Shown here piece after piece: positions 1 through 5,308 of a stretch of 5,446 bases of DNA (position 1 is the stretch's first letter; the number at the start of each line of letters is the position of its first letter). Position numbers and translations under genes: made by a program. This DNA is from an uncultured Bacilli bacterium. GTDB taxonomy: Bacteria > Bacillota_I > Bacilli_A > RF39 > UBA660. The notes beneath the pieces are model-generated. The model had not been told where the DNA came from. It saw only the letters and a list, made by a program, of their open reading frames with translations, and did no database searches. The DNA lies in NCBI GenBank assembly GCA_948552115.1, contig CAOWNX010000060.1:1-5446 (forward strand), given 5' to 3'.

Positions 1-415
1 TATGCCAGATGAAAAAGGAAAAGCTTTATTAAATGATATTGCTACAGAAGAACTTGGTCATTGTGAAATGATTGCAACAATGGTTCATCAATTAACAAAA
101 GATGCTACAATTGATGAATTGGAGGCTTGTGGACTTGGGTCTATGTTTACAGAACATGGTAAGGGAGTGTATCCAAGTGATTCGAATGGAGTACCTTTTA
201 CGGTAAGTTATTTTGCAGTTACAGGAGATGTTTTGGCAGATATTTCTGAAGATATGGCGGCAGAACAAAAAGCTAGAGCTATTTATGAAAATTTAATTGA
301 TTTGACGGACGATGAAGATTTACTTGCTCCACTTTTATGGTTGCGTCAAAGAGAAGTAGTTCATTTTAATCGTTTTCAAGAATTATATAATCATTATAAA
401 AAATTGGGTTATTAA
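1..415 (+). CDS. cotJC: Manganese catalase, CotJC-like (C-terminal part, 5' end outside window)
   Basis: This is the C-terminal 137 or so residues of a ferritin-fold dimanganese catalase of the short CotJC type, which disproportionates hydrogen peroxide to water and oxygen. In spore formers CotJC is an inner-coat protein; in other Firmicutes it is a cytosolic catalase. The ligand pattern is visible: E17-x-x-H20 in TEELGH, E88 in the AAEQKAR helix, and H121 in REVVH. The 33-residue spacing between E88 and H121 equals that of the last two manganese ligands in characterised Mn catalases. The shorter distance from H20 to E88 fits CotJC. The frame is open to the left edge and CotJC proteins are about 190 residues, so the ATG at base 2 is almost certainly an internal Met and the first manganese-ligand helix is missing. 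Whether the organism sporulates cannot be judged. Family assignment is confident; a spore-coat role is not. Confidence 0.88.
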   Translation, partial: MPDEKGKALLNDIATEELGHCEMIATMVHQLTKDATIDELEACGLGSMFTEHGKGVYPSDSNGVPFTVSYFAVTGDVLADISEDMAAEQKARAIYENLIDLTDDEDLLAPLLWLRQREVVHFNRFQELYNHYKKLGY

Positions 416-440
416 AGGTAGATTTGTGTCTATCTTTTTT
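416..440 (+). terminator. Rho-independent terminator of the Mn-catalase gene
   Basis: A 7-bp stem, AGGTAGA (416-422) with TCTATCT (429-435), contains one G-U pair. It encloses a 6-base loop and runs into six T residues (435-440). It starts on the base after the catalase stop codon. The stem is AT-rich and modest, but position and T-tract fit. It separates the catalase from the SPFH cluster. Confidence 0.6.
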
Positions 441-448
441 GAATTTCT

Positions 449-477
449 TTTCCAAAAAATTGGGATTATGTTACTAT
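449..477 (+). promoter_or_regulatory. Candidate sigma-A promoter for the SPFH/Tim44 cluster
   Basis: An extended -10 element, TGTTACTAT (469-477), sits 17 bases downstream of a partial -35, TTTCCA (449-454, four of six consensus bases). Transcription would begin near 484, leaving a leader of roughly 17 bases that contains the AAGGAG ribosome site (484-489). The promoter lies directly after the upstream terminator. This is pattern matching only; no start-site data are available. Confidence 0.5.
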
Positions 478-500
478 TAGTATAAGGAGAGTGTTTATTT

Positions 501-1649
501 ATGGGCTTAATAAAAGCTATGACTAGTTCTGTTTCTTCTTCGTTAGGAGATCAATTTAAGGAGTTTGTTGTTTGTCCTGAGATGGATCAAAATGTGTTAA
601 TTCAAAGAGGTGTTGTACGTCATGGAGAAGGAAACAAAAATCCAAGTGAAGGAATTATTACAAATGGTTCTGCCATTGTAATTCCAGAAGGAACTTGTAT
701 GATGTTAATTGATAATGGTGAGATCGTAGAGTTTACTTCAGAAAGTGGAACTTATCAATATGATTCTAGTAGTGAACCAACTATTTTTGAAGGTGGTGTT
801 TTTAAAGGAATTAAGAATACGATTAAAACAATTGGAAAACGTATTACTTATGGTGGACAAACAGCACATGATCAACGAGTATATTATGTTAATACCAAAG
901 TGATTACTGGAAATAAATTTGGTAGTCCACAACCGAAAAAGATTACTGATGAAAAATATGGAATGCTGGAAGTAACTTTTTTTGGAGAATATGCATTTCA
1001 AGTGATTGATCCTGCTTTGTTAGTGACAAATGTGATTGGTTCAAATCCTCATGATTGTATTACTTATGAGGATGTAATAGGGAGTCAATTAAAATCAAAA
1101 TTTATTGAACAAATTACAAAAGCAATTTCTGTGGTAATGAGAAAGCATAAAGTTTCTTTTGGAGATATTGGAATGTATGGAAGTGATATTTCGGATGAAT
1201 TAAACCAAGTACTTGATGAATCTTGGAAACGTCAATATGGGCTTGTTGTTACGGATGTGGCAATTGCAGATATTAATTTGACGGATGAATCGATGAAACG
1301 TGTCAATAAAATCGATGATGCGAGAATTTTTAGTAATCAAAGTTTACAATCTGGTTTGATGGCTTCTTCGGTTAGTGAAGCAATGGTAAATGCATCGAAA
1401 AATGATAGTGGAGCGATGATGGGTTTTGCTTCTATGAATATGGCAAGTAATGTTGGTGCGAATGTTTTAAATTCTGTTAATTCTGTAGATTCCAAGGAAA
1501 CTGTGGCAGAAGAAAATATGCCAGAGCCTGGAACACTTTTTCAAAAGGAAGAAACTTCAATCAGTGAAGGAAAAAGTAAATTTTGTAGTGCTTGTGGGGC
1601 CAAAGCAAGTGGTAAATTCTGTAGTGAATGTGGGGAACCTATAAAATAA
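501..1649 (+). CDS. SPFH/band-7 domain protein with C-terminal zinc ribbon (YdjI-like)
   Basis: A 382-residue protein. Residues about 15-265 resemble the SPFH (band 7) family to which B. subtilis YdjI belongs, including the typical opening MGLIKA...LGDQFKEF and the ITKAISVVMRK and GLVVTDVAIADI segments of the SPFH fold. There is no hydrophobic N-terminal anchor, so it is probably cytosolic or peripheral to the membrane. Residues about 275-350 are a low-complexity Ser/Ala/Met/Asn linker. The last 22 residues form a zinc ribbon with CSAC at 362-365 and CSEC at 374-377. SPFH proteins assemble into membrane-associated scaffolds; the YdjI locus in Bacillus works with the PspA membrane-stress protein. 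The start is fixed by AAGGAG at 484-489, 11 bases upstream. The next gene begins 2 bases after the stop, so it leads a three-gene operon. The family call is strong; the membrane-stress role is inferred. Confidence 0.88.
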   Translation: MGLIKAMTSSVSSSLGDQFKEFVVCPEMDQNVLIQRGVVRHGEGNKNPSEGIITNGSAIVIPEGTCMMLIDNGEIVEFTSESGTYQYDSSSEPTIFEGGVFKGIKNTIKTIGKRITYGGQTAHDQRVYYVNTKVITGNKFGSPQPKKITDEKYGMLEVTFFGEYAFQVIDPALLVTNVIGSNPHDCITYEDVIGSQLKSKFIEQITKAISVVMRKHKVSFGDIGMYGSDISDELNQVLDESWKRQYGLVVTDVAIADINLTDESMKRVNKIDDARIFSNQSLQSGLMASSVSEAMVNASKNDSGAMMGFASMNMASNVGANVLNSVNSVDSKETVAEENMPEPGTLFQKEETSISEGKSKFCSACGAKASGKFCSECGEPIK

Positions 1650-1651
1650 TT

Positions 1652-2188
1652 ATGGAACATCGTGTTTTAGGAGAAAATGCTCCTATTATTGAAAGTAAGT
1701 TTATTACCTTTGTGGATAATGTATATATTCAGATTTGTTTAGCTATTACAATGAAAGAGATTAAACGAATAAAACATTTTGTGACAGATTCAATTTATCA
1801 ACAATTGGAATGTCAATTACAAGAGTTAAATGATAGAAAATTAATTCATATGTTTGATGAACTTACGGTAAAACAAACTACTTTATTATCTTTTGAAGAA
1901 AATGATGAAGCGTATAAAATCAAAGTACATATTACTTCGTTGTATTTGGATTATTATTTGAATGAATCTGGAGATTATGTTTCTGGAAATCGAGAATCAA
2001 GAATTCAGAAAGAAAATAATTGTATTTTTTGTAAGAGAAAGGATACAAAGGAAGAAAGTATTGTGCATCGTTGTCCTGGATGTGGAAAAGCAATCGATGT
2101 TAATGGAAATGGAATGTGTGATTATTGTGGTTCTGTTTATGATTTGACTCACACAGGTTGGCTTTTAACTTCTTGGGAGGTTTTCTAG
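1652..2188 (+). CDS. Soluble Tim44-like domain protein with C-terminal zinc ribbon
   Basis: A 178-residue protein with no signal peptide or membrane segment. Residues about 15-120 look like a Tim44-like (NTF2-related) domain: a helical first half with DSIYQQLECQLQEL, then strands ending in the DYYLNESGDYVSGN turn. The C-terminus is a zinc ribbon with CPGC at 141-144 and CDYC at 156-159, then a closing GW at 169-170. An extra CIFC at 124-127 precedes it; whether it binds metal is unclear. The overall order matches the following gene, so the two look paralogous. I prefer the ATG at 1652 over the in-frame ATG at 1628: it gives a 2-base gap after the SPFH stop instead of a 22-base overlap, and 1628 has no ribosome site. 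The only purine run, GGGGA at 1632-1636, lies far upstream, so translation is probably coupled to the SPFH gene. The exact function is unknown. Confidence 0.8.
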   Translation: MEHRVLGENAPIIESKFITFVDNVYIQICLAITMKEIKRIKHFVTDSIYQQLECQLQELNDRKLIHMFDELTVKQTTLLSFEENDEAYKIKVHITSLYLDYYLNESGDYVSGNRESRIQKENNCIFCKRKDTKEESIVHRCPGCGKAIDVNGNGMCDYCGSVYDLTHTGWLLTSWEVF

Positions 2189-2189
2189 T

Positions 2190-3002
2190 ATGAAAAAAAT
2201 TTTTCAACGTTTTTTTCTCCTTCTTTTTCTTTTTGTATTTGTTTGTGCAAAAGTAGTATCTGCTGATTCTGGTTGGGGAGGAAGCTATGATAGTGGTTCT
2301 TCTTCTGATTTTAGTTCTAGTAGCTCTTCTTCGTTTGATTCTGGTTCTTCTAGCGATTTGAGTGTGACAGAAATTATTATTCTTTTTGTTATTATTTTTA
2401 TTGTGGTTGAACTTTATAATAAGTATAGTGGTCAGTTATCAAAGAAGGTTGTTCCTAAAAAATCTTATGATATTGAACGAATTAAAGAAATTTTGCCAGA
2501 TTTTGATGTCAATGAATTTCAAAATCAATCTTATGAAATTTATAAAAAGATTCAAATTGCATGGATGGATTTTGATTTTAAAACACTTCGGAAATATACC
2601 ACGGATGAGTTATATCATTCTTATCAAGCACAATTGACTATTTTAAAAGCAAAGAAACAAAAAAATGTGATGAAGAATTTTGATTTACAAAATTTTGCGG
2701 TTTTGGATATGGAACATGATGAGAGCCATATTTCTTTGAAAGTTCATATGTTAGTAGAGTGCAATGATTATGTCGTGGATCAGAAAGATAAGGTGGTACG
2801 AGGAACAAGTAGTAGAAAAGTTGTGTATGATTATGAAATGACATTTACGAGGAGCTTAGAGAAGAAAGAGAATAAGTGTCCAAATTGTAATGCACCATTG
2901 GATAATCAACAATCGAATGTGTGTTCCTATTGTGATTCTCCAATTATAAGTGAACATTATGACTGGGTGTTATCCAAAAAAGAAGTGAAGAGGCAAATGT
3001 AA
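2190..3002 (+). CDS. Membrane-anchored Tim44-like protein with Ser-rich linker and zinc ribbon
   Basis: A 270-residue protein with five parts in order. Residues 1-25 are a signal peptide ending VSA, with likely cleavage before D26. Residues 26-57 are a Ser/Gly/Asp tract. Residues about 59-75 are a membrane helix (IIILFVIIFIVV). Residues about 92-222 are a Tim44-like domain, with IQIAWMDFDFKTLRKYTTDEL and the DYVVDQKDKVVRG turn. The end is a zinc ribbon, CPNC at 230-233 and CSYC at 245-248, followed by DWVLSKKE. The layout matches proteins annotated in Firmicutes as Tim44-like or zinc-ribbon transport proteins. The likely topology puts the Ser tract outside and the Tim44 and zinc modules in the cytosol. 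GGGAGG at 2175-2180, 9 bases upstream, fixes the start. It follows the previous stop by one base and closes the operon. The partner or substrate is unknown. Confidence 0.87.
   Translation: MKKIFQRFFLLLFLFVFVCAKVVSADSGWGGSYDSGSSSDFSSSSSSSFDSGSSSDLSVTEIIILFVIIFIVVELYNKYSGQLSKKVVPKKSYDIERIKEILPDFDVNEFQNQSYEIYKKIQIAWMDFDFKTLRKYTTDELYHSYQAQLTILKAKKQKNVMKNFDLQNFAVLDMEHDESHISLKVHMLVECNDYVVDQKDKVVRGTSSRKVVYDYEMTFTRSLEKKENKCPNCNAPLDNQQSNVCSYCDSPIISEHYDWVLSKKEVKRQM
2289..2360 (+). repeat. Imperfect 48-base-period repeat encoding a DSGSSSD motif twice
   Basis: The Ser-rich linker contains the heptapeptide DSGSSSD at residues 34-40 and again at 50-56, each flanked by an aromatic or Leu residue. A run of seven Ser codons lies between them. 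The period is 16 codons. Ser codons are mixed (TCT, TCG, AGT, AGC), so the repeat is kept at protein level more than at DNA level. Confidence 0.5.
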
Positions 3003-3030
3003 GAGGATGATTTTTATCTATTCTCTTTTT
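3001..3030 (+). terminator. Rho-independent terminator of the SPFH/Tim44 cluster
   Basis: AAGAGGATG (3001-3009) pairs with TATTCTCTT (3019-3027): a 9-bp stem with two G-U pairs, a 9-base loop, and a T run through 3030. The left arm begins inside the TAA stop of the last cluster gene (3000-3002), so the stop codon is part of the hairpin. This marks the end of the operon. Confidence 0.65.
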
Positions 3031-3038
3031 GATTGTTG

Positions 3039-3047
3039 TGATACACT
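3039..3047 (+). promoter_or_regulatory. Candidate extended -10 element before the 99-residue gene
   Basis: TG-A-TACACT matches the extended -10 pattern TGnTATAAT at the TG and at four of six hexamer bases. No convincing -35 is placed 16-18 bases upstream, since that stretch is the terminator arm. Transcription would begin near 3054, giving a leader of only about 9 bases. It is supported mainly by similarity in kind and placement to the elements before 501, 3417 and 5309. Confidence 0.35.
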
Positions 3048-3062
3048 TTAAATGGTGATTTT

Positions 3063-3362
3063 ATGAATACAAAAGATCATTTTTCTTGTTTGATTGGTGC
3101 TTATTATGGGGTCATGGAAATGGATGAATATAATTTAAAAGAGTATGTTTTATTTGATTTAGAAAAGTATATTGAGCGATTTGTAGAAGAACATCCGAAT
3201 CCCTCTTTTTCTTATCGAGAGCAAAGTGAAGAGGTTTTTAATCATACTTCTTTGAAAACGAAATTGCAAGATGCTTTGTTGATTCTTCCTAAATTAGATG
3301 TATCATTGGAATTTATTTTTTTAATTAAAGCACGTATCCGAAAAATTATGGAAGAAGCATGA
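3063..3362 (+). CDS. Small protein of unknown function
   Basis: A 99-residue protein that I do not recognise. It is predicted mostly helical, with an acidic, aromatic-rich first half (YYGVMEMDEYNLKEYV, then DLEKYIERFVEEHP), a short Pro/Ser/Phe turn at 45-50, and a hydrophobic second half ending in a basic helix (FLIKARIRKIMEEA). It has no signal peptide, clear membrane segment or metal motif, and a single Cys. Translation signals look genuine: GGTGAT at 3054-3059 lies just before the ATG and matches the 3' part of the extended Shine-Dalgarno sequence, similar to the GGGTGA sites at 3405-3410 and 5298-5303. It sits alone between the terminator of the preceding operon and the promoter of the next gene, so it is probably monocistronic. 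No function can be offered. Confidence 0.7.
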   Translation: MNTKDHFSCLIGAYYGVMEMDEYNLKEYVLFDLEKYIERFVEEHPNPSFSYREQSEEVFNHTSLKTKLQDALLILPKLDVSLEFIFLIKARIRKIMEEA

Positions 3363-3387
3363 TTATTCTCCAAAAAAAATAAATCTG

Positions 3388-3396
3388 TGTTAAAAT
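3388..3396 (+). promoter_or_regulatory. Candidate extended -10 element before the thioredoxin-like gene
   Basis: TG-T-TAAAAT matches the extended -10 pattern with five of six hexamer bases. No good -35 is present (TTCTCC at 3366-3371 is weak, with a 19-base spacer). The predicted start near 3403 would leave about 14 bases of leader, containing the ribosome site AAAGGGTGA at 3402-3410. It would drive the thioredoxin-like gene and trmL. Confidence 0.45.
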
Positions 3397-3416
3397 ATGG
3401 GAAAGGGTGATTTGTA

Positions 3417-4232
3417 ATGGCGGAAGAAGTTAAAAAAAATAAGTCTAGTGTTAGCAATAAGAAAAAGACCAGTGGTGGAACGAATAAGAAAAAAACTGGA
3501 ACAGTAAATTCTAAAAAAACTCCAGCAACAAAAAAAAGCAGAGTAACAACGAATTCTACTACAAAGAAAGTTTCAAATAAAGAAGGAAAGAAACCAGTAA
3601 AAGAGAAACGTAGTGTACTTTATATTGAAAAAAATGTAGATCCAGAACCTGTGTCTTTATCGTTAGATCGTGAAGTTGTTGTGGAAAAAAAGGATGAGTT
3701 GAAAACAGATAATGAATTAAGAAAAATCCCTGTGTCTCATTATATTATTGTTGGAATTATTATTGTTTGGATTTTAATTTTTATGTATATTGGCTATAAA
3801 ATGACTCAGAATTATCAAGAAAAATTGTATGATGAAGGATATTTTATTCATAAAAAAATTGATGTAAAAAAGACAACTTTGAATGAATTAAATCAAGTAA
3901 TTGCGAATTCTTCTTCTCCATTATTTCTTTTCTTTAATTATCGTGGAATCGAAGAAACTTATGAATTAGAAAAGGAAATGCATCAAATTATGAATGACTA
4001 CCACCTTCAAAATAATTTCTATTATATTGATTTGACGGACATGCAAAAGGAAGAGAAAGATATGGCGGACGAAATCAATCAAGTTTTGGGAATTCATTCT
4101 TTGTTACATACTCCAGCAGTTTTTTATTATAATAATGGAAATTTAGTAACGATTGCACAAAGAGAAGATAAAAAGATATTGGAAGCAGCGGATTTCGTTA
4201 AAGTTTTAGATATGTATGAATTTAAAAAATAA
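3417..4232 (+). CDS. Membrane-anchored thioredoxin-like protein without cysteines, Lys-rich N-terminus
   Basis: A 271-residue single-pass protein. Residues 1-66 are low-complexity and very basic, with 20 Lys among Ser, Thr and Asn. Residues about 108-127 form the membrane helix. By the positive-inside rule the Lys tail is cytosolic and the C-terminal domain external. Residues about 152-268 read as a thioredoxin fold: SPLFLFFNY (core strand), a long helix, FYYIDLTD, then TPAVFYYNNGNLV with the cis-Pro position at P233. Where CxxC should follow the first strand there is NYRGIEETY, and the whole protein contains no Cys, so thiol redox activity is not expected. A binding, chaperone or scaffold role is possible. 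AAAGGGTGA at 3402-3410 supports the start. trmL follows after 10 bases with its ribosome site over this gene's stop, so they are likely co-transcribed. The fold call rests on sequence pattern only. Confidence 0.75.
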   Translation: MAEEVKKNKSSVSNKKKTSGGTNKKKTGTVNSKKTPATKKSRVTTNSTTKKVSNKEGKKPVKEKRSVLYIEKNVDPEPVSLSLDREVVVEKKDELKTDNELRKIPVSHYIIVGIIIVWILIFMYIGYKMTQNYQEKLYDEGYFIHKKIDVKKTTLNELNQVIANSSSPLFLFFNYRGIEETYELEKEMHQIMNDYHLQNNFYYIDLTDMQKEEKDMADEINQVLGIHSLLHTPAVFYYNNGNLVTIAQREDKKILEAADFVKVLDMYEFKK

Positions 4233-4242
4233 GGAGTAGTTT

Positions 4243-4752
4243 ATGTTAAATGTTGTTCTTTTTGAACCTGAAATTCCTGGAAATACTGGAAATATTATGA
4301 GAACTTGTGTTGCAACTCATACACGACTTCATTTGATTGAACCCCTTGGATTTTCTATGGATGAAAAAGCAATTAAACGAAGTGGTGTTAATTATATTGA
4401 ACATTGTGATTATACGATTTATAAAAATATTGATGATTTTTTTGAAAAGAATTCAGGAACTTATTATTTTTTAACACGATATGGTCATCAGCCACATACA
4501 AGTTTTGATTATAGTAATCCAGAAGAAAATATTTATTTTATTTTTGGAAAAGAAAGTACAGGAATTCCAAGAGAAATTTTAAAACCATATTTGAGTCATT
4601 GTATGCGTATGCCGATGACGGATAAGGTAAGAGCTTTAAATTTATCCAATACGGTTGCGATTATGGTTTATGAAGCATTGCGTCAACAAGATTATTTGGA
4701 TTTACTTTTCGATGAACCGCATAAGAGTAAGACGTTTATCGAAGAGGCATGA
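4243..4752 (+). CDS. trmL: tRNA (cytidine/uridine-34-2'-O)-methyltransferase TrmL
   Basis: A SPOUT-class (trefoil-knot) S-adenosylmethionine enzyme of the SpoU/TrmH superfamily. TrmL methylates the 2'-O of the wobble nucleotide in leucine tRNAs with CAA and cmnm5UAA anticodons (family knowledge). The 169 residues carry the diagnostic signatures: EPEIPGNTGNIMRT at 8-21, FGKESTGIP at 101-109 (motif 2, with catalytic-region E104), and MPM at 123-125 followed by RALNLSNTVAI at 130-140 (knot and cofactor loop). E. coli TrmL is 157 residues, so this is full length with a short C-terminal extension, DLLFDEPHKSKTFIEEA. AAGGAG at 4231-4236 overlaps the upstream TAA and lies 6 bases before the ATG. Its 3' end overlaps the convergent membrane-protein gene by 51 bases. 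The older B. subtilis name is cspR. A housekeeping gene. Confidence 0.95.
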   Translation: MLNVVLFEPEIPGNTGNIMRTCVATHTRLHLIEPLGFSMDEKAIKRSGVNYIEHCDYTIYKNIDDFFEKNSGTYYFLTRYGHQPHTSFDYSNPEENIYFIFGKESTGIPREILKPYLSHCMRMPMTDKVRALNLSNTVAIMVYEALRQQDYLDLLFDEPHKSKTFIEEA

Positions 4753-5238
4753 TTTATTATAAATGTTTATGATGTTATCAATTAGTAAAAGAATGATACA
4801 TAGAATCGATACCCATTTGGGTATTTTTTTTAGGAATGGAGAAGTGATTGGTAGTACAACATATTCTAATATCATTGCAAAAAATCCCCAGAGAATGGAA
4901 ATTAAGATATTAATGTATGGTCCAATGGATAAGGGAATGCTTTCATAATTCCAAAATTTTGTACAAAACATTTTTTCAATTAAGAGACCACCTAGTTCTT
5001 CTAATATTGTTAGTATGATAATACTAAAGAAAAAACAGTATATTATTTTTTTAAAACCTTTTTGTCTTCTGGAAAGAAAACGATTTAATAATTCTGTAAT
5101 TATAATTCCAATTCCGTAGATTGGCATCCAAGGTCCTATTAAAATTTGATTTCTGATATTGTGTTCTAGAAAATGAAGAATCATTTCGTAGATATAACCT
5201 AATATTGAGAAAAAGAAAAAAGTATTTATAAAAAACAT
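4702..5238 (-). CDS. Multi-pass membrane protein, CmpB/PF06541 putative ABC-transporter permease family
   Basis: A 178-residue hydrophobic protein with about five membrane segments (near 4-22, 36-54, 64-86, 108-130 and 142-160). Family marks are visible: FFFFSILGYIYE near the start, GPWMPIYGIG at 35-44, FWNYE at 95-99, then a long helix ending in LP. They fit the putative ABC-transporter type IV (CmpB-like) family, whose transport role is unproven. The frame extends upstream to an ATG at 5310, adding 24 residues. I chose 5238 because the longer start would overlap the divergent gene's start codon and has no ribosome site. Before 5238, GTGATC (minus strand, 5247-5242) matches the end of the extended Shine-Dalgarno, and the family motif begins soon after. 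The last 51 bases overlap trmL, and a plus-strand terminator lies within this gene. The gene is surely real; the start is uncertain. Confidence 0.78.
   Translation of the reverse strand: MFFINTFFFFSILGYIYEMILHFLEHNIRNQILIGPWMPIYGIGIIITELLNRFLSRRQKGFKKIIYCFFFSIIILTILEELGGLLIEKMFCTKFWNYESIPLSIGPYINILISILWGFFAMILEYVVLPITSPFLKKIPKWVSILCIILLLIDNIINIYNKSCLFDKRLTLMRFIEK
4809..4831 (+). terminator. Strong Rho-independent terminator of the thioredoxin-like/trmL unit
   Basis: A perfect 6-bp stem, ATACCC (4809-4814) with GGGTAT (4819-4824), has an ATTT loop and is followed by eight T residues (4824-4831). It lies 56 bases past the trmL stop and inside the opposite-strand membrane-protein gene. The T run is only on the plus-strand 3' side, so it should stop plus-strand transcription and leave the minus-strand gene readable. 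Confidence 0.85.
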
Positions 5239-5283
5239 AATGATCACTATCGTTAGTATGGAATAGAATTCTTGATTTATTCG

Positions 5284-5292
5284 TGATATACT
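5284..5292 (+). promoter_or_regulatory. Candidate extended -10 element before the terminal zinc-ribbon gene
   Basis: TG-A-TATACT matches the extended -10 pattern with five of six hexamer bases. No clear -35 lies 16-18 bases upstream (TAGAAT at 5264-5269 is weak). Transcription would begin near 5299, giving a leader of about 10 bases that starts within or at the edge of the GGGTGA ribosome site (5298-5303). It sits upstream of the preferred start of the divergent membrane-protein gene. Confidence 0.45.
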
Positions 5293-5308
5293 TTTTTGGG
5301 TGAGTGAC

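Noticed and set aside
2..4. ATG at base 2 as the true catalase start
   Set aside because: CotJC proteins are about 190 residues and the first metal-ligand helix is missing; the frame is open to the edge, so this is an internal Met.
738..1001. Minus-strand open frame of 87 codons inside the SPFH gene
   Set aside because: Lies wholly within a well-supported gene, has no family resemblance, and its composition is what AT-rich antisense gives.
1962..2147. Plus-strand 61-codon frame inside the soluble Tim44-like gene
   Set aside because: Out-of-frame shadow of a gene with a clear zinc ribbon; hydrophobic, Val/Ile/Met-rich composition from frame shift.
124..2188. CIFC (residues 124-127 of the soluble Tim44-like protein) as a third zinc half-site
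   Set aside because: The ribbon is already complete with the two later CxxC pairs, and the paralogue next door lacks this pair, so I do not claim metal binding.
2386..2844. Two frames (plus 2386-2637, minus 2638-2844) inside the membrane Tim44-like gene
   Set aside because: Both are covered by a stronger gene, lack ribosome sites and show no motif.
3242..3457. Minus-strand 71-codon frame across the 99-residue gene and the start of the next
   Set aside because: Would span the promoter and ribosome site of the thioredoxin-like gene; no start signal and no recognisable domain.
3360..4752. TGA as a Trp codon (Mycoplasma-type code)
   Set aside because: TGA ends the 99-residue gene and trmL exactly where expected, and Trp is written TGG throughout.
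4763..4948. Plus-strand 61-codon frame after trmL
   Set aside because: It would contain the trmL terminator and is antisense to a gene with clear family motifs (GPWMPIYGIG, FWNYE); no ribosome site.
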